Positions 32,874 to 40,317 of a DNA stretch of 64,000 nt are shown here, piece by piece. Both the position numbers and the translations under genes were made by a program. The notes beneath the pieces were generated by a model that was given only the letters and a program-made list of their open reading frames with translations, searched no databases and was not told where the DNA came from. Position 1 is the stretch's first letter, and each line of letters begins with the position of its first letter. Source of the stretch: [Clostridium] citroniae WAL-17108 (GTDB taxonomy: Bacteria; Bacillota; Clostridia; Lachnospirales; Lachnospiraceae); the NCBI RefSeq assembly GCF_000233455.1, contig NZ_JH376431.1, positions 79,224 to 143,223 on the forward strand. The letters run 5' to 3'.

Positions 32874-32935
32874 ATATCTTCACGTCCTTTTGGTTTAGTA
32901 TTTGTAGTTGATGTATAAAATATCCACATATGATT

Positions 32936-32965
32936 ATCATACTATTCCTGTAGGAAATATGTCAA
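32936..32965 (-). promoter_or_regulatory. Promoter and likely operator of the Rrf2-yitT operon
   Basis: Minus-strand -35 TTGACA (32960-32965), 18 bases, -10 TATGAT (32936-32941). The spacer contains the palindrome TTCCTGTAGGAA (32945-32956), placed where a repressor would block polymerase. Confidence 0.7.
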
Positions 32966-33081
32966 TAGAAACTTATGGGCCTCATGTATAGATACTGTGG
33001 ATTCAGGAAAACTAAAAGGTGTTTGAAACAGATAGATAAACGGCTTAAACGAAGAATATAAGAACAGAATGGAGGATTCAC

Positions 33082-33486
33082 ATGAAAGCGGAGATTAAAA
33101 CAGAACCTGTATTCCTTACTGATAAGAACCATATTGTGGTGCTGGAAGCTCTTTGCGGCGCTCCGGGCGCTGCTCTGCCCGATACCTGCAAGCCCTTTGA
33201 GGTGCTGGAACCGGGTATGACCGAGGGTGCAAGCGAAAAACATCTCCCTCTGGTGGAAACAGACGGGCTTCACGTCACAGTTAAGGTGGGCGAGATCTTC
33301 CACCCCATGGGCGAAGATCACAGCATTGGGTGGGTATGCCTGACAACAAAAGCCGGATGTACCATGCGTGTCTGCCTGAACTCTGACTGCGAGCCCGTGG
33401 CACACTTTACCCTGGAACAGGGAGATTCCCCGGTGGCAGCCTATGCATACTGCAACCTTCACGGTCTTTGGAAGACAAACATCTGA
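33082..33486 (+). CDS. Superoxide reductase (desulfoferrodoxin/neelaredoxin family)
   Basis: Reduces superoxide to hydrogen peroxide in the anaerobe's cytosol using a non-haem Fe(His)4Cys centre. 134 residues. Ligands: His in EKHLPLVE (about residue 54), two His in HPMGEDHSIGW (about residues 73-80), and Cys plus His in YCNLHGLW near the C-terminus. The N-terminal desulforedoxin domain of class I proteins is missing. ATG follows GGAGG by 6 bases. The H2O2 produced could be handled by the AhpC system encoded at 52853. No convincing terminator follows on the plus strand. Confidence 0.92.
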   Translation: MKAEIKTEPVFLTDKNHIVVLEALCGAPGAALPDTCKPFEVLEPGMTEGASEKHLPLVETDGLHVTVKVGEIFHPMGEDHSIGWVCLTTKAGCTMRVCLNSDCEPVAHFTLEQGDSPVAAYAYCNLHGLWKTNI

Positions 33487-33561
33487 TGTAGGCACAAGCT
33501 AAACGATACATGTGTTTAACTTTATGGTACTCTCAGTGGACAAGGCAGCCAATTTTTAAAT

Positions 33562-33600
33562 AAAAAAAGGGAGCTGCCCTTCCCCCACAGAAGGCAGCTC
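33562..33600 (-). terminator. Terminator of the candidate small RNA
   Basis: GAGCTGCC (33571-33578) pairs with GGCAGCTC (33593-33600); on the minus strand seven T (33562-33568) follow after CC. No T-run on the plus side, so it does not serve the superoxide reductase gene. Confidence 0.85.
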
Positions 33601-33690
33601 TCAGTCACGATCAAAACCGTCACACTATTAGTTTATTTGGCATCCCCATACCAAACAAAAACCCGTAAGGCACTCCTTTGTGCTTCTTAC
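33562..33690 (-). ncRNA. Candidate small structured RNA, about 129 nt
   Basis: A minus-strand promoter (33697-33725) and an intrinsic terminator (33562-33600) frame a stretch with no convincing gene. The predicted RNA begins with a hairpin (33665-33690): GTAAG/CTTAC and GCAC/GTGC around a loop AAAGGA. A second hairpin (33636-33655) has an 8-bp stem TTTGGTAT/ATGCCAAA around GGGG. The third is the terminator hairpin with a G-rich loop. Purine-rich loops (AAAGGA, GGGG) are common in regulatory RNAs that pair with or mimic ribosome sites. I do not recognise it as 6S, SRP, tmRNA or a riboswitch. A 22-codon open frame without usable start crosses it. Confidence 0.6.
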
Positions 33691-33696
33691 ATGGAC

Positions 33697-33725
33697 ACTA
33701 TAACACCGTTCCCATGATTTGTCAA
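33697..33725 (-). promoter_or_regulatory. Promoter of the candidate small RNA
   Basis: Minus-strand -35 TTGACA (33720-33725), 17 bases, -10 TATAGT (33697-33702), one of the best consensus matches in the window. No minus-strand protein gene lies downstream before the terminator. Confidence 0.8.
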
Positions 33726-33898
33726 TCTTTTTTGTGCACATTAACATAATCCATTCCCTTCCAAAGGCATTTTTATATAAAATTCTTCCAGCTGTCCCCC
33801 TGCCAACGACATATGTATTCATGTATAATCACACCTCTTTGGTACATACTAACATTATGTATTTTTTTCATCTGAAGTCGCGCAGAAAGGAAGAAACA

Positions 33899-35308
33899 AT
33901 GGAATTTTCCCAAAATTTAAAAGACAATATTACCTACCTTCATGAAAAGCTGAATGTTCAGACGAATTTTGATGTGGTATACCGTGTGATTCACATCGGC
34001 GGACGGGAGGCCTGCCTGTATTTTATAGATGGCTTCACCAAGGATGATTCCCTGTTAAAGATACTGCAGGCATTTTCCACCATCAAGCCCGAGTCCATGC
34101 CGGAAGATGCACATGCATTTTCCAAACAATACCTGCCCTATGGAGAGATCGGACTTCTGACCAATGATACAGACATGATCACCCAGCTTTTGTCCGGTGT
34201 CTCATGCCTTTTTATTGACGGTTATGACAAATGCCTTACCATCGACTGCCGCACCTACCCTTCCCGAGGGGTGAGTGAGCCTGAAAAGGATAAGGTCCTG
34301 AGGGGGTCCAGGGACGGATTTGTGGAGACACTGATCTTTAACACCGCCCTGATCCGGAGGCGGATCCGTGACCCCAAGCTGACCATGGAAATCATGAGTA
34401 CGGGTGAAAGCTCCCACACCGACATCGCCATCTGTTATATGGAAAACAGGGTGGATAAACAGCTCCTGGCCAAGATTAAGGAACGGATTAAAAACCTGAA
34501 GGTAGATGCCCTGACCATGAACCAAGAAAGTTTGGCCGAGTGTCTTTTTCCCTATAAATGGTTTAACCCGTTTCCAAAATTCAAATTTTCGGAACGGCCG
34601 GACACGGCTGCTGCCTCTGTGCTGGAAGGCAACGTCATCATCCTGGTGGACAATTCCCCTTCAGCCATGATCCTTCCATCCTCCGTGTTCGACATCATAG
34701 AGGAAGCGGACGATTACTATTTTCCGCCCATCACAGGCACCTACCTGCGGCTTTCCAGAATGACCATCTCCATCCTCTCCCTGATGCTGACGCCCACATG
34801 GCTTCTGCTGATGCAGAATCCCGGATATATTCCGGATTGGCTGGCCTTTATCCGGGTATCGGATCCACTGAACGTGCCCCTGATATGGCAGCTGCTCATA
34901 CTGGAATTTGCCATAGACGGACTGCGCCTGGCTGCTGTGAACACCCCCAGCATGCTGACCACCCCTCTCAGTGTGATCGCCGGTATCGTACTGGGTGAGT
35001 ATGCGGTAAAATCAGGCTGGTTCAACAGTGAAACCATGCTCTACATGGCCTTTGTGACCATTGCCAACTATTCCCAGGCCAGCTTTGAACTGGGTTACGC
35101 CATGAAGTTCATGCGTATCATCATACTAATCCTGACCTCAATTATCAATATCTGGGGGTATGCCATCGGCACCATACTGACCATATGCGCCATTGTATTT
35201 AACAGGACCATTGCAGGAAAGAGTTATATCTATCCCCTGATCCCATTCAGCCTCAGCGAGCTGAAAAAGCGGTTCCTCAGAGGACGGCTTCCCCACACAG
35301 AAAAGTAA
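33899..35308 (+). CDS. spoVAF: Spore germination protein, GerA/SpoVAF family
   Basis: Inner spore-membrane protein of 469 residues: a soluble N-terminal half (residues 1-290) and four to five membrane helices (about 300-445). The segment VDNSPSAMILPSSVFDIIEE followed by PPITGTYLRL is typical of SpoVAF-type GerA proteins, as is GEYAVKSGWF. SpoVAF works with the SpoVA dipicolinate channel during germination, but no other spoVA gene is adjacent. ATG at 33899 follows AAAGGAAG; the 60 codons open upstream have no similarity. It could be a GerA-type receptor subunit instead; no gerB or gerC partner is nearby. Confidence 0.82.
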   Translation: MEFSQNLKDNITYLHEKLNVQTNFDVVYRVIHIGGREACLYFIDGFTKDDSLLKILQAFSTIKPESMPEDAHAFSKQYLPYGEIGLLTNDTDMITQLLSGVSCLFIDGYDKCLTIDCRTYPSRGVSEPEKDKVLRGSRDGFVETLIFNTALIRRRIRDPKLTMEIMSTGESSHTDIAICYMENRVDKQLLAKIKERIKNLKVDALTMNQESLAECLFPYKWFNPFPKFKFSERPDTAAASVLEGNVIILVDNSPSAMILPSSVFDIIEEADDYYFPPITGTYLRLSRMTISILSLMLTPTWLLLMQNPGYIPDWLAFIRVSDPLNVPLIWQLLILEFAIDGLRLAAVNTPSMLTTPLSVIAGIVLGEYAVKSGWFNSETMLYMAFVTIANYSQASFELGYAMKFMRIIILILTSIINIWGYAIGTILTICAIVFNRTIAGKSYIYPLIPFSLSELKKRFLRGRLPHTEK

Positions 35309-35340
35309 CTGTCTCCAACATACACGTGTAAAAGCAGCAA

Positions 35341-35397
35341 AATGCTCCTCCCCGGGCGCCTGGCACAATCCAGGTGCACACTCCGGGAAGGAGCATT
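35341..35397. terminator. Bidirectional terminator between spoVAF and the cupin gene
   Basis: AATGCTCCT (35341-35349) pairs with AGGAGCATT (35389-35397), extended by a CCCGG/CCGGG helix and an inner CCTGG/CCAGG stem. T-rich tracts follow on both strands. Confidence 0.85.
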
Positions 35398-35442
35398 TTC
35401 AGTGCATGGCACTCTCAGTTTACAGATAGTACAGGGGACAGA

Positions 35443-35775
35443 TCATACAAAATCCTCGCGCATGGGAGTAAAGATATCCAAAAGGATCCCCGCCTCCAGG
35501 CAGACGCAGCCATGTTCCACCCCATCCATCTTAAGCATGGTATCACCGGCCTTCACGATCCTCTTCTCACCCTCTATATTAAACTCAAACTCACCGCTTA
35601 CCACATATGTGATCTGAGTGTGGGGATGATGGTGCAGGCTGCCCACCGCGCCTTTTTCAAATGTATTCTCAACACACATCAGGTCTTTGCTGTAAGCCAA
35701 AACCCTTCTCACAACTCCCTCTCCTGCCTTAACGGCCTCTGTATCCCCGTGGAATACCCATCTCTCATCCAACAT
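35443..35775 (-). CDS. Cupin domain protein
   Basis: 110-residue single-domain cupin beta-barrel. Metal-site motif 1 is in GSLHHHPHTQITYVVSGE (residues about 45-62, three clustered His plus Glu), motif 2 is around VEHGC (about residue 86). Such proteins bind a divalent metal and act as small dioxygenases, isomerases or sugar-binding proteins; the substrate cannot be told. It is between spoVAF (convergent, shared terminator) and galT (upstream on the same strand, 77 bases away). Confidence 0.88.
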   Translation of the reverse strand: MLDERWVFHGDTEAVKAGEGVVRRVLAYSKDLMCVENTFEKGAVGSLHHHPHTQITYVVSGEFEFNIEGEKRIVKAGDTMLKMDGVEHGCVCLEAGILLDIFTPMREDFV

Positions 35776-35852
35776 GATCCTGCACTCCTTTTTTATGATT
35801 TCATATTCATATAAGTTATTTTATCTATCGTTTTCCCTATCAAACAATACGG

Positions 35853-37373
35853 TCAGCACTCTGCAAATCCCACGCTTTTCAGGAACTTTCCAAATGCCTC
35901 ACGTCCCTTGGTATCGCATTTGTAAACACCCGCATCCTCCAGAACTCTGGCAAACACGTGCCCCACTTCCTCCTGAAGGATGTCCTGCACATTCTCAGAT
36001 GTGACCGCAATACCTTTTTCCTCATATTTAGGAAGGAACTCCTCCACCCAATCCCCGTGTTTTTCCAGGGTTCCATTGCTGCGGATATCTCTTCCTTCTA
36101 TTATATACTCTCCCAGCTCAGCCAGCTCTGTCTTCAGCCTGGAAGGAAGTACCGCCAAACCCATGACCTCGATCAGGCCGATGTTTTCCTTCTTAATATG
36201 GTGCAGTTCCTGATGGGGATGGTATACACCCAGGGGGAACTCATCCGTAGTGATGTTATTGCGCAGCACCAGATCCAGTTCATACATATCCTGGACCTTT
36301 CTGGCAATGGGCGTAATGGTGTTGTGGGGCTCACCGTCTGTCTGGGCAAAGACGAATGCGTCTTCATCCGTGTATGCCCTCCACGCCTGAAGGACCCGGT
36401 CCCCCAGCTCAATGAGCCGGTCAGCATCCTTGGCACGCAGCCTCAGCACGGACATGGGCCAGAACACGATCCCCGCCTCCACATCCTCAAACCCTTTTAA
36501 TGTAAAATGCTTCTCTATGGCAGCCCTTGCCATGGCAAAGGTGTAATGTCCGCCCTGGAAATGGTCGTGGCTTAAAATGGAGCCGCCCACAATGGGAAGA
36601 TCCGCATTGGAGCCAAGAAAATAGTGGGGAAACTGCTTAATAAAATCAAACAGCTTCCTAAAGGCAGCCCGGTCGATCTTCATGGGGATATGCTGTCCGT
36701 TGAATACAATACAATGCTCATTATAATACACATAAGGGGAGTACTGGAATCCCCACTGGCTGTCATTGATGGTGACTGGTATGATCCTGTGGTTATTCCT
36801 GGCCGGATGGTTGGTGCGGCCCGCATATCCCACATTCTCCATACACAGCTGGCACTTTGGATAGCCGCTCTGTTTGGCAAGCTTGGCAGCTGCAATGGCC
36901 TTGGGATCCTTCTCCGGCTTGGACAGGTTAACGGTGATATCCAGCGTACCGTACCGGGTCTTTGTTGTCCATTTCATATCCTTTACAATGCGGTAACGGC
37001 GTATGTAATCCGAATCCTGGCTCAGCTTATAGTACCAGTTGGTGGCCTCCTCCGGGGATACCTTATAATGGTCCCAAAATTCCCGGACCACCTCACTGGG
37101 TCTTGGCATCAGGCAGTTCATCAGCTTTGTATCAAATAAGTCCCTGTATACAATGCTGTCATCCTCCAGTGCGCCGGTCTCATGGGCATGATCCATCAGG
37201 GCTTTCAGAATATCCTCCAGACTGCCTGCCGCTGCATCCTCCGTGGGTTCCTGGTATTCATCCATCTTCATTACATCCAGGATCTGGTTCCTGGCGTAGA
37301 CAGCGTCCACCTCACTTATCAGCCCTGTATCCAGGCCATACTGTACCAGTCCCTTAATTGCTTCATAAACCAT
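35853..37373 (-). CDS. galT: UDP-glucose-hexose-1-phosphate uridylyltransferase (Firmicutes type)
   Basis: Leloir pathway enzyme that exchanges UMP between UDP-glucose and galactose-1-phosphate; cytosolic. 506 residues, the long Firmicutes form (type 2) rather than the 350-residue E. coli form. Active-site region SHDHFQGGHYTF (about residue 275) with the nucleophilic histidine, and CQLCMENVGYAGRTNHPARNN near residue 180. ATG at 37373 follows GGAGG by 8 bases. No galK or galE beside it, so it may be expressed alone. Confidence 0.95.
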   Translation of the reverse strand: MVYEAIKGLVQYGLDTGLISEVDAVYARNQILDVMKMDEYQEPTEDAAAGSLEDILKALMDHAHETGALEDDSIVYRDLFDTKLMNCLMPRPSEVVREFWDHYKVSPEEATNWYYKLSQDSDYIRRYRIVKDMKWTTKTRYGTLDITVNLSKPEKDPKAIAAAKLAKQSGYPKCQLCMENVGYAGRTNHPARNNHRIIPVTINDSQWGFQYSPYVYYNEHCIVFNGQHIPMKIDRAAFRKLFDFIKQFPHYFLGSNADLPIVGGSILSHDHFQGGHYTFAMARAAIEKHFTLKGFEDVEAGIVFWPMSVLRLRAKDADRLIELGDRVLQAWRAYTDEDAFVFAQTDGEPHNTITPIARKVQDMYELDLVLRNNITTDEFPLGVYHPHQELHHIKKENIGLIEVMGLAVLPSRLKTELAELGEYIIEGRDIRSNGTLEKHGDWVEEFLPKYEEKGIAVTSENVQDILQEEVGHVFARVLEDAGVYKCDTKGREAFGKFLKSVGFAEC

Positions 37374-37454
37374 AACAGCACCCTCCATTTTTTATTCCTA
37401 TTTATTATATCCCTTGCACAAATCCATGACAATGGCATTTTCTTAGCATTTATA

Positions 37455-38000
37455 TCAAATTTCTCTGATGACACGGCTGATCCGCTGCACAACCATCCCC
37501 CCCAGCAGTCCAATCAGGGCGCCTGCCACAGTCCCTGCTGCCAGAAGCACCGGAAGGTATGAGAACACGCCAAAGGTGTGGACCACAAAGGCAGCCATCA
37601 AAAACTGCCCGATGTTGTGGGCCACTCCCCCCAGTATGCTGACTCCCACCATGCCAAACAGGCGGAATTTCCTGCACACCGCCATCACGGTCAGGCTGAA
37701 CGCAGCTCCGGCCAGACTAAAAAGGATGGCGGAGGCAGGCCCGAAGGTAAACCCCGACAAAAAGATCCGCACCACATTCACTGCAATGGCTGCTTTTACT
37801 CCCATACAGTACAGGGTTATCATGGTGACCAGGTTGGCCAGTCCCAGCTTTACCCCGGGCGCCCCCAGATAAACCGGTATCAGGGACTCCACATACCCCA
37901 GCACAAACGCCAGGGCAATCAAAAGTCCGAACAGCGCTGTCCTTTTTGTGGATACTGCCTGTCCCCTCCTTGTTGTTTCCTTTTCCTTCCTGCTGATCAT
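37455..38000 (-). CDS. Gx transporter family membrane protein (formerly heptaprenyl diphosphate synthase component I)
   Basis: 181-residue membrane protein with about five helices, related to ECF-transporter S components. The stretch GAPGVKLGLANLVTMI near residue 50 is the family signature. Such proteins are often encoded beside FMN-binding and NusG domain II proteins in redox clusters, as here 1.4 kb away. ATG at 38000 follows AGGGG by 6 bases. Substrate unknown; the old enzyme name has no support in the sequence. Confidence 0.85.
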   Translation of the reverse strand: MISRKEKETTRRGQAVSTKRTALFGLLIALAFVLGYVESLIPVYLGAPGVKLGLANLVTMITLYCMGVKAAIAVNVVRIFLSGFTFGPASAILFSLAGAAFSLTVMAVCRKFRLFGMVGVSILGGVAHNIGQFLMAAFVVHTFGVFSYLPVLLAAGTVAGALIGLLGGMVVQRISRVIREI

Positions 38001-38062
38001 AAAACACCCCTGCCTGTCCTTTGTTTTCAAATATACTCAGTATAGCATGGATCCCATGTGAA

Positions 38063-39226
38063 TTACAGGGGATTTTCCATCTGCTTCCCATACCACTCCT
38101 CAAATCCTTCCTCCGTCCTATCACCGGTGGACTCCTGATAATATCCCTTTAGCTGGTCCTTAAATTCCTCCAGACTCTTCTGGTCCTCCAAATGGGGGGA
38201 TGCCAGTTTCTCCCGTATCCTGCAGGCTGAGACAGCATACAGGATGGCGTTATTCAGATCATGTTCTGTATCCGCATAGGCAATTGCCAGATAGGACCGC
38301 ACGGAGGATTCCGCCGCCTCATATCCTCCGTCTCTGTTGATCAGTTCCAGCGCTTCCTGATACAGGGTAAATGCCTCCTGCCCTCTGCCCATTTTCTGGT
38401 ACAGTATACCCAGATTAAACCGTATCACTCCCCTTGTATAATTGTCTGCGTTCCCGGACAGGGCCGCTGTGTGATAATATTCCTCCGCCGTCCCATCCTC
38501 TCCCATTTTATCATAGACCCTGGCCAGCCTTATATAGATCCAGGTCGGATCAGACTGTTTTTCCTTATATAGTTCCAGCGCCTGCAAATAGGAATCCAGC
38601 GCCTTGTCATACTCATCATTCTTCTTGTACGAATCTCCCAGGCCAATAAGGAACTCAGCCGTATCTCCTGAATGTTTTCCGCTGACTTTTTTGATGGCTT
38701 TCAGGCCCTTCTGGTAATAATCAATTGATGCCCCACAATCTCCAGCCTCCCTGTACACCCTCCCGATCACAAAATAATCCCAGGCCAGTTCCTCTGTGTT
38801 GGAGGTGCGCTGGTCCACATCCGCACATTCATTCAGGTATTTGATGGCCTGCTCATAGCTGCCCAATTCGTAGTATATAACTCCCAGCCGGTAGTAGAGC
38901 GGTCCATTCTCAGGCTTAAACCGGCCGCCCTGGGCAAATATACGATCCACTGCCTCCTGGTAATACTCAGCCGCCTTCTCATAATCCCCATCCTGATAAT
39001 ACTGCTCTCCCGGATCAGCCTCCCCCGTCTGTCCCGGACCGATCACAAACCGGACCGTCATCCTGCGGCTGCAGGAGGGGGACATATAGATGAAGCTAAG
39101 AATAAAAACAAGGATGATTGCACACTTGGCCAAGGTGGGCCCTTCCCTGTATCCTCTTTTACGCAAAAGCTCCGGTCTTTCCACCGGTCTGTCCTCCTGC
39201 CCCGCCCTCTGCTCCCGATCACCCAT
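38063..39226 (-). CDS. Membrane-anchored TPR protein
   Basis: 387 residues: a basic N-terminal tail, one membrane helix (about 33-52, AIILVFILSFIYM), then about seven tetratricopeptide repeats from residue 70 to 340 (for example YYQDGDYEKAAEYYQEAV and LGVIYYELGSYEQAIKYLN), a protein-protein interaction scaffold facing outside. No catalytic part. It lies 62 bases upstream of the Gx transporter gene in the same direction and divergent from the FMN-binding protein gene, so a joint membrane function is possible. Specific role unknown. Confidence 0.85.
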   Translation of the reverse strand: MGDREQRAGQEDRPVERPELLRKRGYREGPTLAKCAIILVFILSFIYMSPSCSRRMTVRFVIGPGQTGEADPGEQYYQDGDYEKAAEYYQEAVDRIFAQGGRFKPENGPLYYRLGVIYYELGSYEQAIKYLNECADVDQRTSNTEELAWDYFVIGRVYREAGDCGASIDYYQKGLKAIKKVSGKHSGDTAEFLIGLGDSYKKNDEYDKALDSYLQALELYKEKQSDPTWIYIRLARVYDKMGEDGTAEEYYHTAALSGNADNYTRGVIRFNLGILYQKMGRGQEAFTLYQEALELINRDGGYEAAESSVRSYLAIAYADTEHDLNNAILYAVSACRIREKLASPHLEDQKSLEEFKDQLKGYYQESTGDRTEEGFEEWYGKQMENPL

Positions 39227-39342
39227 CCTTAAATCCCCCCTCCGCTGTACATGATTTTATTATACCATACTCTTTGGCTGATCGGTTATTTATTCTGTCC
39301 CTGTTAGTGATTCTAATGGTTTAAACTTACAGGTAAATTTTA

Positions 39343-39371
39343 TTGTATAACATCTACAATTGTGATAAAAT
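39343..39371 (+). promoter_or_regulatory. Promoter of the FMN-binding/NusG-II operon
   Basis: -35 TTGTAT (39343-39348), 17 bases, -10 TAAAAT (39366-39371). Confidence 0.65.
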
Positions 39372-39432
39372 AAACAATGTGCCGATATCCCAATAAAACG
39401 GCAAAAAATAATGAATTTCCAGGAGAGTAATT

Positions 39433-39936
39433 ATGAGCAGAAAAACAATGACGCCATCTGTAAAAAGCGCCATCGGCATTGCTGTCATGGCTGTTATGTC
39501 ACTTGCTGTCATCGCAGTGTCAAACCCTCTATACCATGCAATGAAAGGCCCAATTACCACAAATCAGCCCGAAGTCCCACTCGCTGACGGAACTTACGTC
39601 TACGAAGTCCCGGAACCGGACTCCAAGGGCTATAAAGACCGTACCACCATCACGGTGTCCAATGGTATTATCGTGTCCTGTGTCTGGGATTCCTTTGATG
39701 CCGAGGGCAATGGCAAACAAAAACTGAGCATGGACGGCCAGTATGTCATGACCGACAATGGACCCACCTGGAAAGCCCAGGCTGATTCAGTTGGAAAATA
39801 TGTGATCGAACACCAGAAAGTAGAGGGCCTTGCCAACCAGGAGGGTTATGCCACTGACGCCATTTCCACGGTCAGCATTAATGTATATCCCTTTATCAAC
39901 GGAGTGGAGGAATGCCTGAAACAGGCAGCAGAATAA
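39433..39936 (+). CDS. FMN-binding domain protein
   Basis: 167-residue membrane-anchored protein: N-terminal helix (about 12-32) and an extracytoplasmic FMN-binding domain like that of RnfG/NqrC. DGTYVYEVPEPDSKGYKDRT opens the domain and TDAISTVSINV near residue 145 lies where ApbE attaches FMN through a Ser/Thr phosphoester; the motif is degenerate relative to the usual SGAT pattern. ATG follows AGGAG. No apbE in the window. It probably carries electrons at the outer face of the membrane with the next gene. Confidence 0.82.
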   Translation: MSRKTMTPSVKSAIGIAVMAVMSLAVIAVSNPLYHAMKGPITTNQPEVPLADGTYVYEVPEPDSKGYKDRTTITVSNGIIVSCVWDSFDAEGNGKQKLSMDGQYVMTDNGPTWKAQADSVGKYVIEHQKVEGLANQEGYATDAISTVSINVYPFINGVEECLKQAAE

Positions 39937-40286
39937 TGAAACTATCAGGTAAACGTGATCTTATATTGGCCGCAGCCATCCTGCTGATCGCCGCGGCCCT
40001 ATTTGGATTTAATTATATTTCCCACAAAAAACCGGCCGTTACCGCGCAGATCACCGTGGACGGCAAGGTAGTGGAAACCCTTGATCTAAGCAGGGACACG
40101 GAACTTACTGTCACGGGCGCCAACAAAGGGACAAACCATCTCATTGTCAGGGACGGCGAGATCTGGTGCAGTGAAGCCAGCTGCCCCGATAAGGTCTGTG
40201 TGCACCAGGGCAAAAAGCACTTAAGCAGCGACACCATTGTATGCCTGCCCAATAAAATGATCGTAACCATCACAGGGGACGAGTGA
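39936..40286 (+). CDS. NusG domain II-containing membrane protein
   Basis: 116 residues: one N-terminal helix (about 8-28) and an exported NusG domain II (DUF1312). The paired cysteines in CSEASCPDKVCVHQG (about residues 72-86) are typical of the family and may bind a metal or cluster. The start overlaps the stop of the FMN-binding gene (TAATG); an ATG eight codons earlier with GGAG seven bases upstream is a possible alternative. Co-occurrence with the FMN-binding and Gx transporter genes points to an extracytoplasmic redox function, inferred. Confidence 0.85.
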   Translation: MKLSGKRDLILAAAILLIAAALFGFNYISHKKPAVTAQITVDGKVVETLDLSRDTELTVTGANKGTNHLIVRDGEIWCSEASCPDKVCVHQGKKHLSSDTIVCLPNKMIVTITGDE

Positions 40287-40317
40287 GACCAGAAATTCCC
40301 GGATCAGCGCCGCGCTC

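Noticed and set aside
33628..33822. 64-codon minus-strand frame over the candidate small RNA
   Set aside because: Most of it lies upstream of the predicted promoter, and there is no start codon with a ribosome site downstream of it.
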